Under the pieces are notes generated by a model that saw only the letters and a program-made list of their open reading frames with translations, ran no database searches and was not told where the DNA came from. The translations under genes and the position numbers were made by a program. From positions 1,895,001-1,959,000 of the forward strand of contig NZ_CP079203.1 in NCBI RefSeq assembly GCF_019297835.1: 64,000 bases of DNA, in the 5' to 3' direction. Shown here piece by piece: positions 26,512 through 35,514 of this stretch. This DNA is from Sphingomonas sanguinis. Its GTDB lineage: Bacteria; Pseudomonadota; Alphaproteobacteria; Sphingomonadales; Sphingomonadaceae. The number at the start of each line of letters is the position of its first letter. The first letter of the stretch is position 1.

Positions 26512-27306
26512 ATGAAGACAATCTACCGGGCGCTGACGGCGGCGGCGCTGATGATGGCTCCGCAATTGGCGCCACGAACCGCAATGGCCCAATCCTTCTG
26601 GGATGGCTTCGACAGCAACAGCTACAACCCCAATTTGTGGATCGCGGAGAGCGGCCGGAACGGCGATCCGTTCGGCTGCACCTTCCAGCCCGGCATGATC
26701 GTCAACGGCCAGGGCGGCAACGTCGCGCTGACCCTGCAAAACGGCTCATGCTCCGAACTGAAGAGCAAGGCGCTGTATCAGTACGGCACCGTGCAGGCGC
26801 GGCTGCAACTCAGCAACATCCCCGGCACGGTCGCCAGCCTATTCACCTATAACAGCTGGTACGACAGCCCCGGCAAACCGTGGACCGAGATCGATATCGA
26901 GTATTTGCCGTCCTACGGCAACACGCTGCACACCAACGTCATCTTCCAGGCCAGCCAGACCGGCACCTATCGCCAATGGGAGAAATATGTCTCGCTCGAC
27001 GGCTATGGCATCAACCCGATGAACGGGCCGGTGACGGCGGGCTTCGACTGGACCGCCAGCAAGATCGCCTGGTACGTCATCAACGGCAGCGGCAACAAGG
27101 TCTATATCCGCACGATCACCAAGAGCGACCAGACCAATTGCGATTGCATCCCCGCCAGCGCCTGGCCGTCGAATCCGGCCCGGATCTTCGCCAACTACTG
27201 GCATGGCAACAACGCCAACTCGGACTCGGTGAATTACTTCCCCAAGCGCTATAGCGGCGCGTCGGGTCGCGCCGTGTACGACTGGATCCAGTTCATCGAC
27301 TATTGA
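26512..27306 (+). CDS. Secreted glycoside hydrolase family 16 protein
   Basis: A 264-aa protein with signal peptide (MKTIYRALTAAALMMAP...AMAQS) and a single GH16 jelly-roll domain. The catalytic ExDxE is WTEIDIEY: E126 nucleophile, D128 helper, E130 acid/base. The family cleaves beta-1,3/1,4-glucans, agar, xyloglucan or related polymers; the substrate cannot be told by eye. GGAG lies 6 nt before ATG 26512, while the ATG 3 nt earlier is closer to it. A hairpin terminator follows. Confidence 0.9.
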   Translation: MKTIYRALTAAALMMAPQLAPRTAMAQSFWDGFDSNSYNPNLWIAESGRNGDPFGCTFQPGMIVNGQGGNVALTLQNGSCSELKSKALYQYGTVQARLQLSNIPGTVASLFTYNSWYDSPGKPWTEIDIEYLPSYGNTLHTNVIFQASQTGTYRQWEKYVSLDGYGINPMNGPVTAGFDWTASKIAWYVINGSGNKVYIRTITKSDQTNCDCIPASAWPSNPARIFANYWHGNNANSDSVNYFPKRYSGASGRAVYDWIQFIDY

Positions 27307-27312
27307 TCGAGC

Positions 27313-27342
27313 GGCGTGGCGGCCCCTGAAAGCCGCCACGCC
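27313..27342. terminator. Hairpin between convergent GH16 and hydroxyproline epimerase genes
   Basis: An 11-bp perfect stem GGCGTGGCGGC/GCCGCCACGCC with an 8-nt loop, in a 42-nt gap between two convergent stop codons. There is no strong T run, so efficiency is uncertain. Confidence 0.6.
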
Positions 27343-27348
27343 CTTCCG

Positions 27349-28362
27349 TCAGACGACGGTGAACCCCGCCCAGAACGGGTCCTCGCGATCGATCCAGATC
27401 GTGTTGTAGCCGGTGGCGATCGCCGAGCCCTGGATCGACGGCACGATCGCCGCCTGACCGCCCAGTTCGGTCGCTTCCTCGACCCGGCCGATGAAGCGGC
27501 TGCGGATATAGCTTTCATGCACGAAGCGGTCGCCGACGCTCAAGCGCCCCTTCGCCGCCAGATGCGCGAGCCGCGCCGAAGTGCCGGTGCCGCACGGGCT
27601 GCGATCGATCGCGCGTTCGCCATAGAAGACCGCGTTGCGCCCGTCCGCATCCTCCGCCGAGGGCTTGTCGGCCCACAGCACATGGCTGACCCCCCGGATC
27701 GAGGGTTCGAGCGGGTGCACCGGCTCGAACTTCTCGCGCACCAGCTCGCGGATTGTACGGCTCAGCTCGACCAGCTTCGACGCGCCCAGATCGTCCAGTC
27801 CGGTATAGGCCCCCTGCGGCTCGACAATGGCGTAGTAATTGCCGCCATAGGCGACATCCAGCGTCAGCGGCCCGAAGCCCGGCACGTCGATCTGAATGCC
27901 CTCGGCCGCCAGATAGGCGGGCACGTTGCGGATACGGACCGCCGTGACCTTGGCCCCTTCCTTCTCATATTCGATATGGATGGTGCCCGCGGGCACCTCG
28001 ACCTTCAGCTTGCCCGGCTCCCGCGGGGTGATCAGACCGTTTTCCAGGCCGAAGGTGATCATGCCGATCGTGCCATGCCCGCACATGGGCAGGCAGCCGC
28101 TCGTCTCGATGAACAGGATCGCGGCGTCGCTGTCCGGCTCGCACGGCGGATAGAGGAAGCCGCCCGACATCATGTCATGCCCGCGCGGCTCGAAGCACAG
28201 GCCGGTGCGAATCCAGTCGAACCGCTCCAGAAAATCCAGCCGCCGCTCGGCCATGCTGGACCCGCGCAGCAGCGGCGCGCCGCCCGCCACCAGCCGGACG
28301 GGATTGCCCGCCGTATGGCCGTCGATGCAGAAAAAGGTGTGGCGGATCGTGGGTGACGTCAT
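27349..28362 (-). CDS. 4-hydroxyproline 2-epimerase (proline racemase family)
   Basis: A 337-aa PLP-independent racemase-fold enzyme. Both catalytic cysteines are present: C94 in MCGHGTIG and C257 in DRSPCGTGTSA. This Cys/Cys pair marks proline racemase and 4-hydroxyproline epimerase, not the Thr-containing dehydratases. The usual substrate is trans-4-hydroxy-L-proline, turned into cis-4-hydroxy-D-proline. AAGGGA 6-7 nt upstream fixes the start at 28362. It is divergent from an FAD amine dehydrogenase that would take the D-product. The deaminase and semialdehyde dehydrogenase of the pathway are not in the window. Confidence 0.9.
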   Translation of the reverse strand: MTSPTIRHTFFCIDGHTAGNPVRLVAGGAPLLRGSSMAERRLDFLERFDWIRTGLCFEPRGHDMMSGGFLYPPCEPDSDAAILFIETSGCLPMCGHGTIGMITFGLENGLITPREPGKLKVEVPAGTIHIEYEKEGAKVTAVRIRNVPAYLAAEGIQIDVPGFGPLTLDVAYGGNYYAIVEPQGAYTGLDDLGASKLVELSRTIRELVREKFEPVHPLEPSIRGVSHVLWADKPSAEDADGRNAVFYGERAIDRSPCGTGTSARLAHLAAKGRLSVGDRFVHESYIRSRFIGRVEEATELGGQAAIVPSIQGSAIATGYNTIWIDREDPFWAGFTVV

Positions 28363-28384
28363 CGGGATTCCCTTGCTGTAAAAT

Positions 28385-28394
28385 CCGTATACGA
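28385..28394. promoter_or_regulatory. Candidate operator CCGTATACGA between divergent hydroxyproline genes
   Basis: CGTATACG (28386-28393) lies 23 nt before the epimerase start and 2 nt before the dehydrogenase ATG. The gap between the genes is only 33 nt, so a protein bound here would control both. It is identical over 10 nt to 24570-24579. Confidence 0.55.
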
Positions 28395-28395
28395 T

Positions 28396-29673
28396 ATGAC
28401 CAGGGTCATGCCCAAGCCGGAAAATCACGCGCAATCATCAGATCATCGCAGCGCCATCGTCGTGGGTGGCGGCGTCATCGGCATGACCACCGCGCTGGCG
28501 CTGCAACGCGCCGGTTGGGCGGTCACGCTGATCGAGGCGGAGGAAAACCCTCGCGCCGCCTCCTGGGGCAATGCGGGCCATATCGCGACCGAACAGGCCG
28601 AGCCGATCGCCTCGCCCGCGATGGTGCGCGGTTTCGCCAAGCGGCTGTTCTTCCGCGGCGGCGCACTCGCCCTGCCCCCGCGCGAGATCGCGACCTGGCT
28701 GCCTTTCTCGCTCCGCCTGCTGAAGGCCGCCCGCCCCGCGCGCTATGAGCGTTCGCACCAGGCGCTGGCGGCATTGCTCGCCCAGGCGATGCCCGCCTGG
28801 GAGCGGCATGTCGCCGCCCTCGGTGCACCCGATCTGCTCCGCCCCGACGGCCATGTCGTCCTATGGGAAACGCCGGAGAGTGCCGCACGCGGTCTCGCCA
28901 ACTGGCAGGCGGCGGACACCGGCACCGCGCGTTTCCGCCCGCTGACCGAGGCGGAGTTGCAGGACTGGCGCACCCGCGTCCGAGCGCCCATCGCGGGCGG
29001 CATCCGTTTCGAGGGCAGTGGCCAGATCGCCGACCCGACCCGCCTCGCCCAAACCACGACCGCTCGCTTCCTGGCGGACGGCGGCACCCGCCTTATCGCG
29101 CGCGTCGAGGCGATCAGCGACGGCGAGGTCTGCCTGACCGACCATCGCCGCCTGACCGCCGACCAGATCGTCGTGACGGCGGGCGTGGCGAGTGCCGCGC
29201 TGCTCCGCCCCTTCGGCCTGAAGGCCCCGATCATCGCCGAGCGCGGCTATCACCTCCAGACAGGCCCCGACGTCGACTGGCCCGCCGACCTGCCGCCGGT
29301 GGTGTTCGAGGACCGCTCGATGATCGTCACCCGCTTCGCAGGCGGCCTGCGCGCCGCCAGCATCGTCGAGTTCGCCCGTGCCGAAGCCGCCCCCGACCCC
29401 GCCAAGTGGAACCGCCTGCGCCACCACATCGCCGCGCTGGGCCTGCCGATCGGCGAGGACGCGAAGCTCTGGATGGGCGCACGGCCTACGTTGCCGGATT
29501 ACCTGCCCGCGATCGGGCGGGTGCGGGGGACGACGGGTGTGTCCTATGCCTTCGGGCATAACCATCTCGGCTTGACGCTCGCGCCCATCACGAGCGAGTT
29601 GGTGGCGGAAATACTGAAGGGCAACGCGACGGCGGTGCCGTTGCAGCCCTTCGATTTGGAACGATTCGGATAA
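28396..29673 (+). CDS. FAD-dependent D-amino-acid dehydrogenase, DadA/D-hydroxyproline type
   Basis: A 425-aa DAO-family flavoprotein. It has the FAD dinucleotide fold VVGGGVIGMTTALALQRAGW and the E of VTLIEAEENP. SWGNAGHI is the DadA-type signature, and the C-terminal FAD contact is YAFGHNHLGLTLAP. In hydroxyproline catabolism this enzyme oxidises cis-4-hydroxy-D-proline to a pyrroline, passing electrons to the respiratory chain. The divergent epimerase supports that substrate; D-proline or D-alanine remain possible. The ATG at 28396 touches the operator; M5 at 28408 is an alternative start. Confidence 0.87.
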   Translation: MTRVMPKPENHAQSSDHRSAIVVGGGVIGMTTALALQRAGWAVTLIEAEENPRAASWGNAGHIATEQAEPIASPAMVRGFAKRLFFRGGALALPPREIATWLPFSLRLLKAARPARYERSHQALAALLAQAMPAWERHVAALGAPDLLRPDGHVVLWETPESAARGLANWQAADTGTARFRPLTEAELQDWRTRVRAPIAGGIRFEGSGQIADPTRLAQTTTARFLADGGTRLIARVEAISDGEVCLTDHRRLTADQIVVTAGVASAALLRPFGLKAPIIAERGYHLQTGPDVDWPADLPPVVFEDRSMIVTRFAGGLRAASIVEFARAEAAPDPAKWNRLRHHIAALGLPIGEDAKLWMGARPTLPDYLPAIGRVRGTTGVSYAFGHNHLGLTLAPITSELVAEILKGNATAVPLQPFDLERFG

Positions 29674-29703
29674 TCCTGATCATCCGAATTTGGGAGACAC
29701 CCC

Positions 29704-30057
29704 ATGCTGCTCGCGTTGCTGATTGGCATGAACGATCCGATGCCTTCATCCTGCCCCTTGCCCTTTCCCGTGGTGGCCGACAGGGCGACAGCGCTCACCA
29801 TCGCGGCGGCCGTCATTGCGGCCGCCCCGAAGACGCCGCTGCCCAGGAATGTCATGGGCTACACGCTCGCCACGCGACACTCCTCCGGTTCGCATAGCTG
29901 GGAGGTCATTCAGACGCCCATATCCGCCGTAAAAGGACTCAGATTCCTCGACGGTGAGGGCCTCAGTATGGAAATCGCCATTTGTGACGGCGCGGTATCG
30001 AACATTCGTTTCAACAGGGCCCCACTCAAAAAGCTACCTAAAGGTCGCGCCCGATAG
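29704..30057 (+). CDS. Hypothetical protein, 117 aa, possibly NTF2-like
   Basis: GGGAG lies 6 nt before the ATG, supporting translation. The C-terminal half (VMGYTLATRHSSGSHSWEVIQTP... / GLSMEIAICDGAVSNIRFNR) looks like a short beta-rich domain with an ICDGAVSNI hairpin, as in small NTF2-fold proteins, but this match is weak. The N-terminal 45 residues contain Pro/Cys and a mild hydrophobic stretch. No assigned function. Confidence 0.55.
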   Translation: MLLALLIGMNDPMPSSCPLPFPVVADRATALTIAAAVIAAAPKTPLPRNVMGYTLATRHSSGSHSWEVIQTPISAVKGLRFLDGEGLSMEIAICDGAVSNIRFNRAPLKKLPKGRAR

Positions 30058-30148
30058 GTCCGACTCCTCGTCGGCGTCCCCCCTCGACATCCCGCCCCCA
30101 TTCGCTATCGGTTAACCACAGCGTATCGGGGGAGCGGCGACCGGGTCC

Positions 30149-33100
30149 GTGCAGATCAAGCGGCTTCGCATTTCGGGTTTCAAGAGCTTCGTCGATCCGG
30201 CCGATCTGGTCATCGAACCGGGGCTGACCGGCGTTGTCGGGCCCAATGGCTGCGGCAAGTCGAACCTGCTCGAAGCGCTGCGCTGGACGATGGGCGAGAA
30301 CAGCGCGCGCTCGATGCGCGGCGCGGGCATGGAAGACGTGATCTTCGCGGGCACCGCCACCCGCCCGCCGCGCGACTTTGCCGAGGTCACGATCCTGGCG
30401 GAACGCGAGGGGGATGAGACAGAGATCGTCCGCCGGATCGAGCGCGGCGCCGGGTCCGCCTACCGGATCGACGGGCGCGACGTGCGCGCCAAGGACGTGG
30501 CGCTGCTCTTCGCCGACGCCGCGACCGGCGCGCATTCGCCAGCCCTTGTCAGCCAGAACCGGATCGGCGCGGTCATCGCCGCCAAGCCCGCCGAGCGCCG
30601 CGCGATGCTGGAGGAAGCGGCAGGGATCGCCGGGCTCCATGTCCGCCGCCGCGATGCCGAGACCAAGCTGCGCGCGACCGAGACGAACCTGACCCGGCTG
30701 GACGAGGCGATCGCCGACCAGGACGCCCGCATCGCGACGTTGCGGCGACAGGCGCGCGCGGCGGAGCGTTATCGCCTGCTCTCCGACCAGATCCGGGTGG
30801 CCGAGGCGCGGATGATCTTCGCCCGCTGGCGCGATGCGGCCGAGGCGGCGGGCGCGGCCAAGATCGAGGCGGAAGCGGCAGAGCGCCGCGTCACCGAAAC
30901 CACCGCCGCCGAGCGCGAAGCCGCCGCTGCGCAGGAACAGGCGGTAGCGCGCGCCGCCGGGACCCGCGCCGCCTCGCTCGCCGCGCGCGATACGCTCAGC
31001 GAGGCGGGTCATGCCCTGTCTCGCACTCGCGATCGCCGCCATGGGCTGCAACGGCGAATCGAGGAACTGGCCGCCGCGCGCACCCGTATCGACGAGGACC
31101 GCGCGCGCGAGGATGCGCTGGCGCACGACGCGGCCGCCGCGATCCGGCGGCTGGCGGAGGAGTGCGAGGATTTGGAGGCGCGCATCGCCCATGCGGTGCA
31201 GGCCATGCCCCGGCTCGACGCGCTGCTGGCCGAGGCGGAGACGAAGAACCGCAATGCCGAGGTCGCGCTGGCCCGCGCACTGTCGGCCCAGGCGGCCGAG
31301 GCCGCCGAGCGCCGCATCGCGGAGGCCGCGCTGGCCGCCGCCCGCGCCCGCCATGCCCGTGCCGAACGCGATGCCCGCGCGGTCGCCTCCGCGATCGAGG
31401 CGCTGCCCGATATGGCCGAGCAGGAAGCGGCGCGTGAGGCGGCCATCGCGACCCAGGCCGCTGCCAAGGTCGATGCCGACAAGGCACGCGCGGCTTTGGG
31501 CTGGGCCGAGGAAAGCGAGTTGACCGCAACCGGCGAGCGGGATTCGGCCGAGGGCGCCCGCGCCCGCGCCATCGCCGCGCTGGCCGCGCTGGAGGCGGAG
31601 GCGACGACGCTGACCCGCGCGACCGCGAGCAAGGGCGGCGACCGGCTGCTCGACGAGGTGCAGGCCGACCCGGGGTTCGAACGCGCGCTGGCGGCCGCGC
31701 TGGGCGACGAACTGGAGACGCCGCTGGTCGACTGGCATGGCTCCCCCGTTGCGCCCGACGACCCCGCCGCGCCAGTCGGCACGCTAAGGCTGGGTGAGCG
31801 GATCAAGGCGCCGCCGACGCTTGCCCGGCGGCTGTCGCAGATTTTCCTGGTCGAGGCGGATTCGGGCCAGCATCTGAGCGTCGGGCAGCGGCTGGTCACG
31901 CGCGAGGGGCGGCTGCGGCGCTGGGACGGCTATATCGGCGAGGGCGGCGGCGCGGCGGCGGCCGAGCGGATGGAACGGCGCAACCGGCTCGCCGCGCTGG
32001 AGGTCGAACGTCCGGCGGCCGAGGCGGCGGTCCAGACCGCGACCGAGGCGCGCGCCGCGATCGAGGATCGGATCGCCCGCGCCCGCGCCGCTGCCGCCAG
32101 CGCGCGGAACCTCCATGCCACCGCCGAAGCATCCTTGCGCGATGCCCAGCGTGCCGAGGACCGGGCGCAGGCGGTGATCGAGCGGCTGTCCGCCCAGCGC
32201 ACCGACCTTGCCACCCGCGCCGAGCGCATCGCCGCCGAGATGGACGAGGCGCTGGCCGAATGCGACCGCGCCCAGGCGACACTGGCCGGACTGCCCGACG
32301 GCACCGCCAGCGCGGCGGAGACGGCGCGGCTCCAGCAGGAGACGCAGCTGGCGCGCTCGGCGGTGGCGCTGGCCCGGTCGGAGCGGACGACGCTGGAACG
32401 CAGCCTGACCCAGACCCGCGACCGGCTGTCCGCCGCGATGGCCGAGGCGCAGGGCTGGGACCAGCGTGCGGGGCAGGCGGCGGGCCGGATCGCCGAGATG
32501 GACGACCGCGCCGCGACTCTCGACCGCGACGCCGCCGCCCTGGCCGACCAGCCCAGCCTGCTGGCCGACGAGATCGCCAGGCTCGCCACCGCGCATGACA
32601 CCGCCAAGGCCGAGGCGGAGCGGACCCAGATCGAGGAAGCCGACGCCGAACGCGCGCTGCGTGCCATCGAGGCCGCGCATGCCGAAACCCATGCGCTGTT
32701 GTCCGCCGCGCGGGAGGCGCGCGCGGGGGCACTGGCGCGGGTCGAGAATCACGAACTGCGCCGGGTCGAACTGGGCCGCGTATCGGGCGAACGCTTCGCC
32801 TGCCCCGCGCCGGTGCTGCCCGAGAAACTGGCCTTCGACAGCGCCAGCGTCGGCTCGCCCCAGACCGAGGCCGCCGCACATGACAAGCTGTCCGCCGACC
32901 GCGAACGCATCGGCCCGGTCAATCTGGTCGCCGAACAGGAACTGGCCGATCTGGAGGCGAGCGGCGCCGCCAGTGCCGCCGAGCGTGAGGATCTGGTGCA
33001 GGCGGTGGCACGGCTGCGCAGCTCGATCGGGCTGCTCAACCGCGAGGGGCGGCAGCGGCTGCTGGAGGCGTTCGAGGCGGTGAACGGCCATTTCCAGACC

Positions 33101-33535
33101 TTGTTCGCGACGCTGTTCGACGGCGGCTCGGCGCATCTGGCACTGATCGATTCGGACGATCCGCTGGAGGCGGGGCTGGAGATCATGGCGCAGCCGCCCG
33201 GCAAGAGGCTCCAGTCGCTCACGCTATTGTCGGGGGGCGAACAGGCCCTGACGGCGGTGGCGCTAATCTTCGGCCTGTTCCTGACCAATCCGGCGCCGAT
33301 CTGCGTGCTGGACGAAGTCGATGCGCCGCTCGACGACGCCAATATCGACCGGTTCTGCGGATTGCTCGACCGGATGACGCGCGAGACGGATACGCGCTAC
33401 CTGATCGTGACGCACAATGCGGTGACGATGAGCCGGATGCACCGGCTGTTCGGCGTGACGATGATCGAACGCGGCGTCAGCCGGCTGGTGTCGGTGGATT
33501 TGCAGGCGGCGGAGACGTTGCTGGCGGCGGAGTGA
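30149..33535 (+). CDS. smc: Chromosome segregation SMC ATPase
   Basis: An 1128-aa structural maintenance of chromosomes protein. The N-terminal head has Walker A GPNGCGKSN (31-39) and FKSFVDPADL. Long alanine- and arginine-rich coiled coils (about 160-500 and 640-950) flank a hinge near 510-600. The C-terminal head has LLSGGEQALTAVALIF and Walker B CVLDEVDAPLDD. It dimerises at the hinge and, with ScpA/ScpB, organises and resolves sister chromosomes. scpA and scpB are not neighbours. GTG start at 30149. Confidence 0.96.
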   Translation: MQIKRLRISGFKSFVDPADLVIEPGLTGVVGPNGCGKSNLLEALRWTMGENSARSMRGAGMEDVIFAGTATRPPRDFAEVTILAEREGDETEIVRRIERGAGSAYRIDGRDVRAKDVALLFADAATGAHSPALVSQNRIGAVIAAKPAERRAMLEEAAGIAGLHVRRRDAETKLRATETNLTRLDEAIADQDARIATLRRQARAAERYRLLSDQIRVAEARMIFARWRDAAEAAGAAKIEAEAAERRVTETTAAEREAAAAQEQAVARAAGTRAASLAARDTLSEAGHALSRTRDRRHGLQRRIEELAAARTRIDEDRAREDALAHDAAAAIRRLAEECEDLEARIAHAVQAMPRLDALLAEAETKNRNAEVALARALSAQAAEAAERRIAEAALAAARARHARAERDARAVASAIEALPDMAEQEAAREAAIATQAAAKVDADKARAALGWAEESELTATGERDSAEGARARAIAALAALEAEATTLTRATASKGGDRLLDEVQADPGFERALAAALGDELETPLVDWHGSPVAPDDPAAPVGTLRLGERIKAPPTLARRLSQIFLVEADSGQHLSVGQRLVTREGRLRRWDGYIGEGGGAAAAERMERRNRLAALEVERPAAEAAVQTATEARAAIEDRIARARAAAASARNLHATAEASLRDAQRAEDRAQAVIERLSAQRTDLATRAERIAAEMDEALAECDRAQATLAGLPDGTASAAETARLQQETQLARSAVALARSERTTLERSLTQTRDRLSAAMAEAQGWDQRAGQAAGRIAEMDDRAATLDRDAAALADQPSLLADEIARLATAHDTAKAEAERTQIEEADAERALRAIEAAHAETHALLSAAREARAGALARVENHELRRVELGRVSGERFACPAPVLPEKLAFDSASVGSPQTEAAAHDKLSADRERIGPVNLVAEQELADLEASGAASAAEREDLVQAVARLRSSIGLLNREGRQRLLEAFEAVNGHFQTLFATLFDGGSAHLALIDSDDPLEAGLEIMAQPPGKRLQSLTLLSGGEQALTAVALIFGLFLTNPAPICVLDEVDAPLDDANIDRFCGLLDRMTRETDTRYLIVTHNAVTMSRMHRLFGVTMIERGVSRLVSVDLQAAETLLAAE

Positions 33536-33573
33536 TGCCGCGTTTCAAAACGCCAACCTGACGAATATATGGC

Positions 33574-33700
33574 CGTTCCCCGGCGAAGGCCGGGGTCCAG
33601 TTGCGCTGCGCTATCGCGGGTCAGCGCCTTTGCCTCCCCCGCGTTGAATAGCGCGCCACCGACTTGGTGGAGCCTGGGCCCCGGCCTTCGCCGGGGAACG
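33574..33700. repeat. Family C MITE-like element, copy 1
   Basis: 127 bp bounded by 27-bp inverted repeats (33574-33600 and 33674-33700) with one mismatch; the left arm reads CGTTCCCCGGCGAAGGCC. Its interior shares CTATCG and TTTGCCTCCCCC with the copy at 62675-62807. Confidence 0.78.
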
Positions 33701-33718
33701 GCTGTATCTTCAAAACCT

Positions 33719-33746
33719 CCGTTGAGCCTGAGCGAAGTCGAAGGCC
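33719..33746. repeat. Family B repeat unit
   Basis: CCGTTGAGCCTGAGCGAAG..., a single unit 12 nt before the stop of the minus-strand PhzF-like gene. Confidence 0.65.
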
Positions 33747-33757
33747 ACGCGAAACCC

Positions 33758-34561
33758 TCACGGCAGCAGGAACGTCCCCTCGATCACCGTGACGCATCCG
33801 CCGCCCAGGATCACCCGGTCACCCGCCAGCCGACAGGTCAACCGCCCGCCCCGCGCGCTCGCCTGCTCCGCCACGAAGGACTCGCGCCCGAGTTTCTGCG
33901 CCCAATACGGGGTCAGCACCGCATGAGCTGATCCCGTCACCGGGTCCTCGTCGATCGCGAAGGCGGGCACGAAGACGCGGCTGACCACATCCGCCTCGCC
34001 CTCCCCGCCGCGCGCGGTCAGGATCACGACATACCGCCCCGCCTCGGCCAGTGCCGCGAAGTCCGGCGTACAAGCCCGCACGGTCGCCGCATCGTCGACC
34101 ACGACCACCGCGTAACCCGCCGGGTGGCGCAGCGTCTCGACCACGCCGTCCACGCCCAGCGCCTCGACCACCCCCGGCAACGCCTCGGGCGACGGCGTAC
34201 GCTCCGGCAGCGTCAGGCTGTAGCCCAGCCCGTCGTGCGCGACCTCCAGTACCCCGGCATGGCGCGTCGCGAACCGCACGCGCTCGCGCGTCGTATCCGA
34301 CGACAGCACGACATGCCCGCTCGCCAGCGTGGCGTGGCCGCACATCTCCACCTCGTCGCCCGGCGTGAACCAGCGCAGCTCGAAATCCGCCTCACCGCCG
34401 TCCATCGGCACCAGGAAGGCGGTTTCTGACAGGTTGTTCTCCTGCGCGATCGCCAGCAGCGTGGCGTCGTCAAGCCAGGACGACAGCATCATCACCGCCG
34501 CCGGATTGCCGCCGAACGCGACATCGGCAAAGGCGTCGACCTGGGTAAAGGGAATACGCAT
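33758..34561 (-). CDS. PhzF family epimerase/isomerase-like protein
   Basis: A 267-aa protein of the diaminopimelate epimerase fold. It begins MRIPFTQVDAFADVAFGGNPAAV, with the catalytic-region Glu in ENNLSETAFL, EMCGHATLA and FAIDEDPVTGSAHAVL, all PhzF hallmarks. Without other phenazine genes it is not expected to make phenazines; most such homologues have unknown isomerase activity. The start overlaps the CDF transporter stop as TGATG, making it the last gene of pdxH-CDF-phzF. Confidence 0.9.
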   Translation of the reverse strand: MRIPFTQVDAFADVAFGGNPAAVMMLSSWLDDATLLAIAQENNLSETAFLVPMDGGEADFELRWFTPGDEVEMCGHATLASGHVVLSSDTTRERVRFATRHAGVLEVAHDGLGYSLTLPERTPSPEALPGVVEALGVDGVVETLRHPAGYAVVVVDDAATVRACTPDFAALAEAGRYVVILTARGGEGEADVVSRVFVPAFAIDEDPVTGSAHAVLTPYWAQKLGRESFVAEQASARGGRLTCRLAGDRVILGGGCVTVIEGTFLLP

Positions 34562-35514
34562 CAATATCCGACGCGCTTGCCGAACCAGTGCGGGGTCACA
34601 TCCGCCTCGACCAGCGGATTGTCGGTGTCGACATGGCCTTCGGGGTCGAGATGGATCAGCACCTCGACCTTGGGGAAGGCGCGGCGCAGCGCGCGCTCTA
34701 CGCCCTCAACCACGTCATGCGCGGCGGCGACCGTCATGTCGCGGTCGACCTCCATATGGAATTGCGCGAAGTCGTGGCTGCCCGAACGACGGGTGCGGAA
34801 GTCGTGAATGCCCTTCAGCCCCGGCTGGCGCGCGGCGACGTCGAGAAAGGCGGCGCGCTGATCGTCGGACCATTCCTTGTCCATCAACTGGTCAATCGCG
34901 GTCGAGGATGCCTGGAACGCGCCCCAGGCCAGCCACAGCGCGATGGCGATGCCGAAGATCGGGTCCGCGCCGTGCCAGCCGAGATACTGGTCGAGCACCA
35001 TCGCGACGATGACCGATCCGTTGAGCATCACGTCCGACTGATAATGGACATTGTCCGCCAGGATCGCGACCGATCCGGTGCGACGGATGACGCTGCGCTG
35101 ATAGGCCAGCAGAACGACGGTCGCGGCGATCGCGATCACCGATACGCCGATGCCGAACTCGGCGTCGCTGGTCGGATTGTCCGCGCCCAGCGCCATAACC
35201 GCGCGCCAGGCGATGCCCGCCGCCGAGGCGGTGATCAGCGCGACCTGGAACAGCGCCGCCAGCGCCTCCGCCTTGCCATGGCCGAAACGGTGGTCGTGGT
35301 CGGCCGGGGTCGCCGCCAGCCGCACGCCGTACAGCGTCACCAGGCTGGCCAGCAGGTCGAGCGCGGTGTCGGCGAGCGACCCCAGCATCGCGACCGAGCC
35401 CGTTCGCCACGCGGCGAACCCCTTCAGCGCCAGCAGGAACAGCGCCATCGCGACGCTGGCCAGCGCCGCACGGGTCGCCAGCGGAATGACTTTCTTGCGT
35501 TCGTCCTGGGTCAC
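34561..35514 (-). CDS. Cation diffusion facilitator transporter (FieF/CDF family)
   Basis: A 317-aa inner membrane divalent metal/proton antiporter with six predicted helices. Transport-site ligands are in SLADTALD (DxxxD) and DNVHYQSDVM (HxxxD). HDHRFGHGKAEALAAL is the diagnostic loop after helix 2. The cytosolic C-terminal domain (about 215-300) carries HDFRTRRSGSHDFAQFHMEVD, which binds metal and dimerises. Zn or Fe/Mn are likely ions. GTGA overlap with pdxH. Confidence 0.92.
   Translation of the reverse strand: MTQDERKKVIPLATRAALASVAMALFLLALKGFAAWRTGSVAMLGSLADTALDLLASLVTLYGVRLAATPADHDHRFGHGKAEALAALFQVALITASAAGIAWRAVMALGADNPTSDAEFGIGVSVIAIAATVVLLAYQRSVIRRTGSVAILADNVHYQSDVMLNGSVIVAMVLDQYLGWHGADPIFGIAIALWLAWGAFQASSTAIDQLMDKEWSDDQRAAFLDVAARQPGLKGIHDFRTRRSGSHDFAQFHMEVDRDMTVAAAHDVVEGVERALRRAFPKVEVLIHLDPEGHVDTDNPLVEADVTPHWFGKRVGY

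Noticed and set aside
31784..33136. Long frames antisense to smc
   Set aside because: They mirror the alanine-rich coiled-coil codons of smc and contain only Arg/Gly/Pro-rich sequence.
33758..34561. Phenazine biosynthesis cluster
   Set aside because: Only a PhzF-fold protein is present; no other phz genes, and such homologues are widespread without phenazines.
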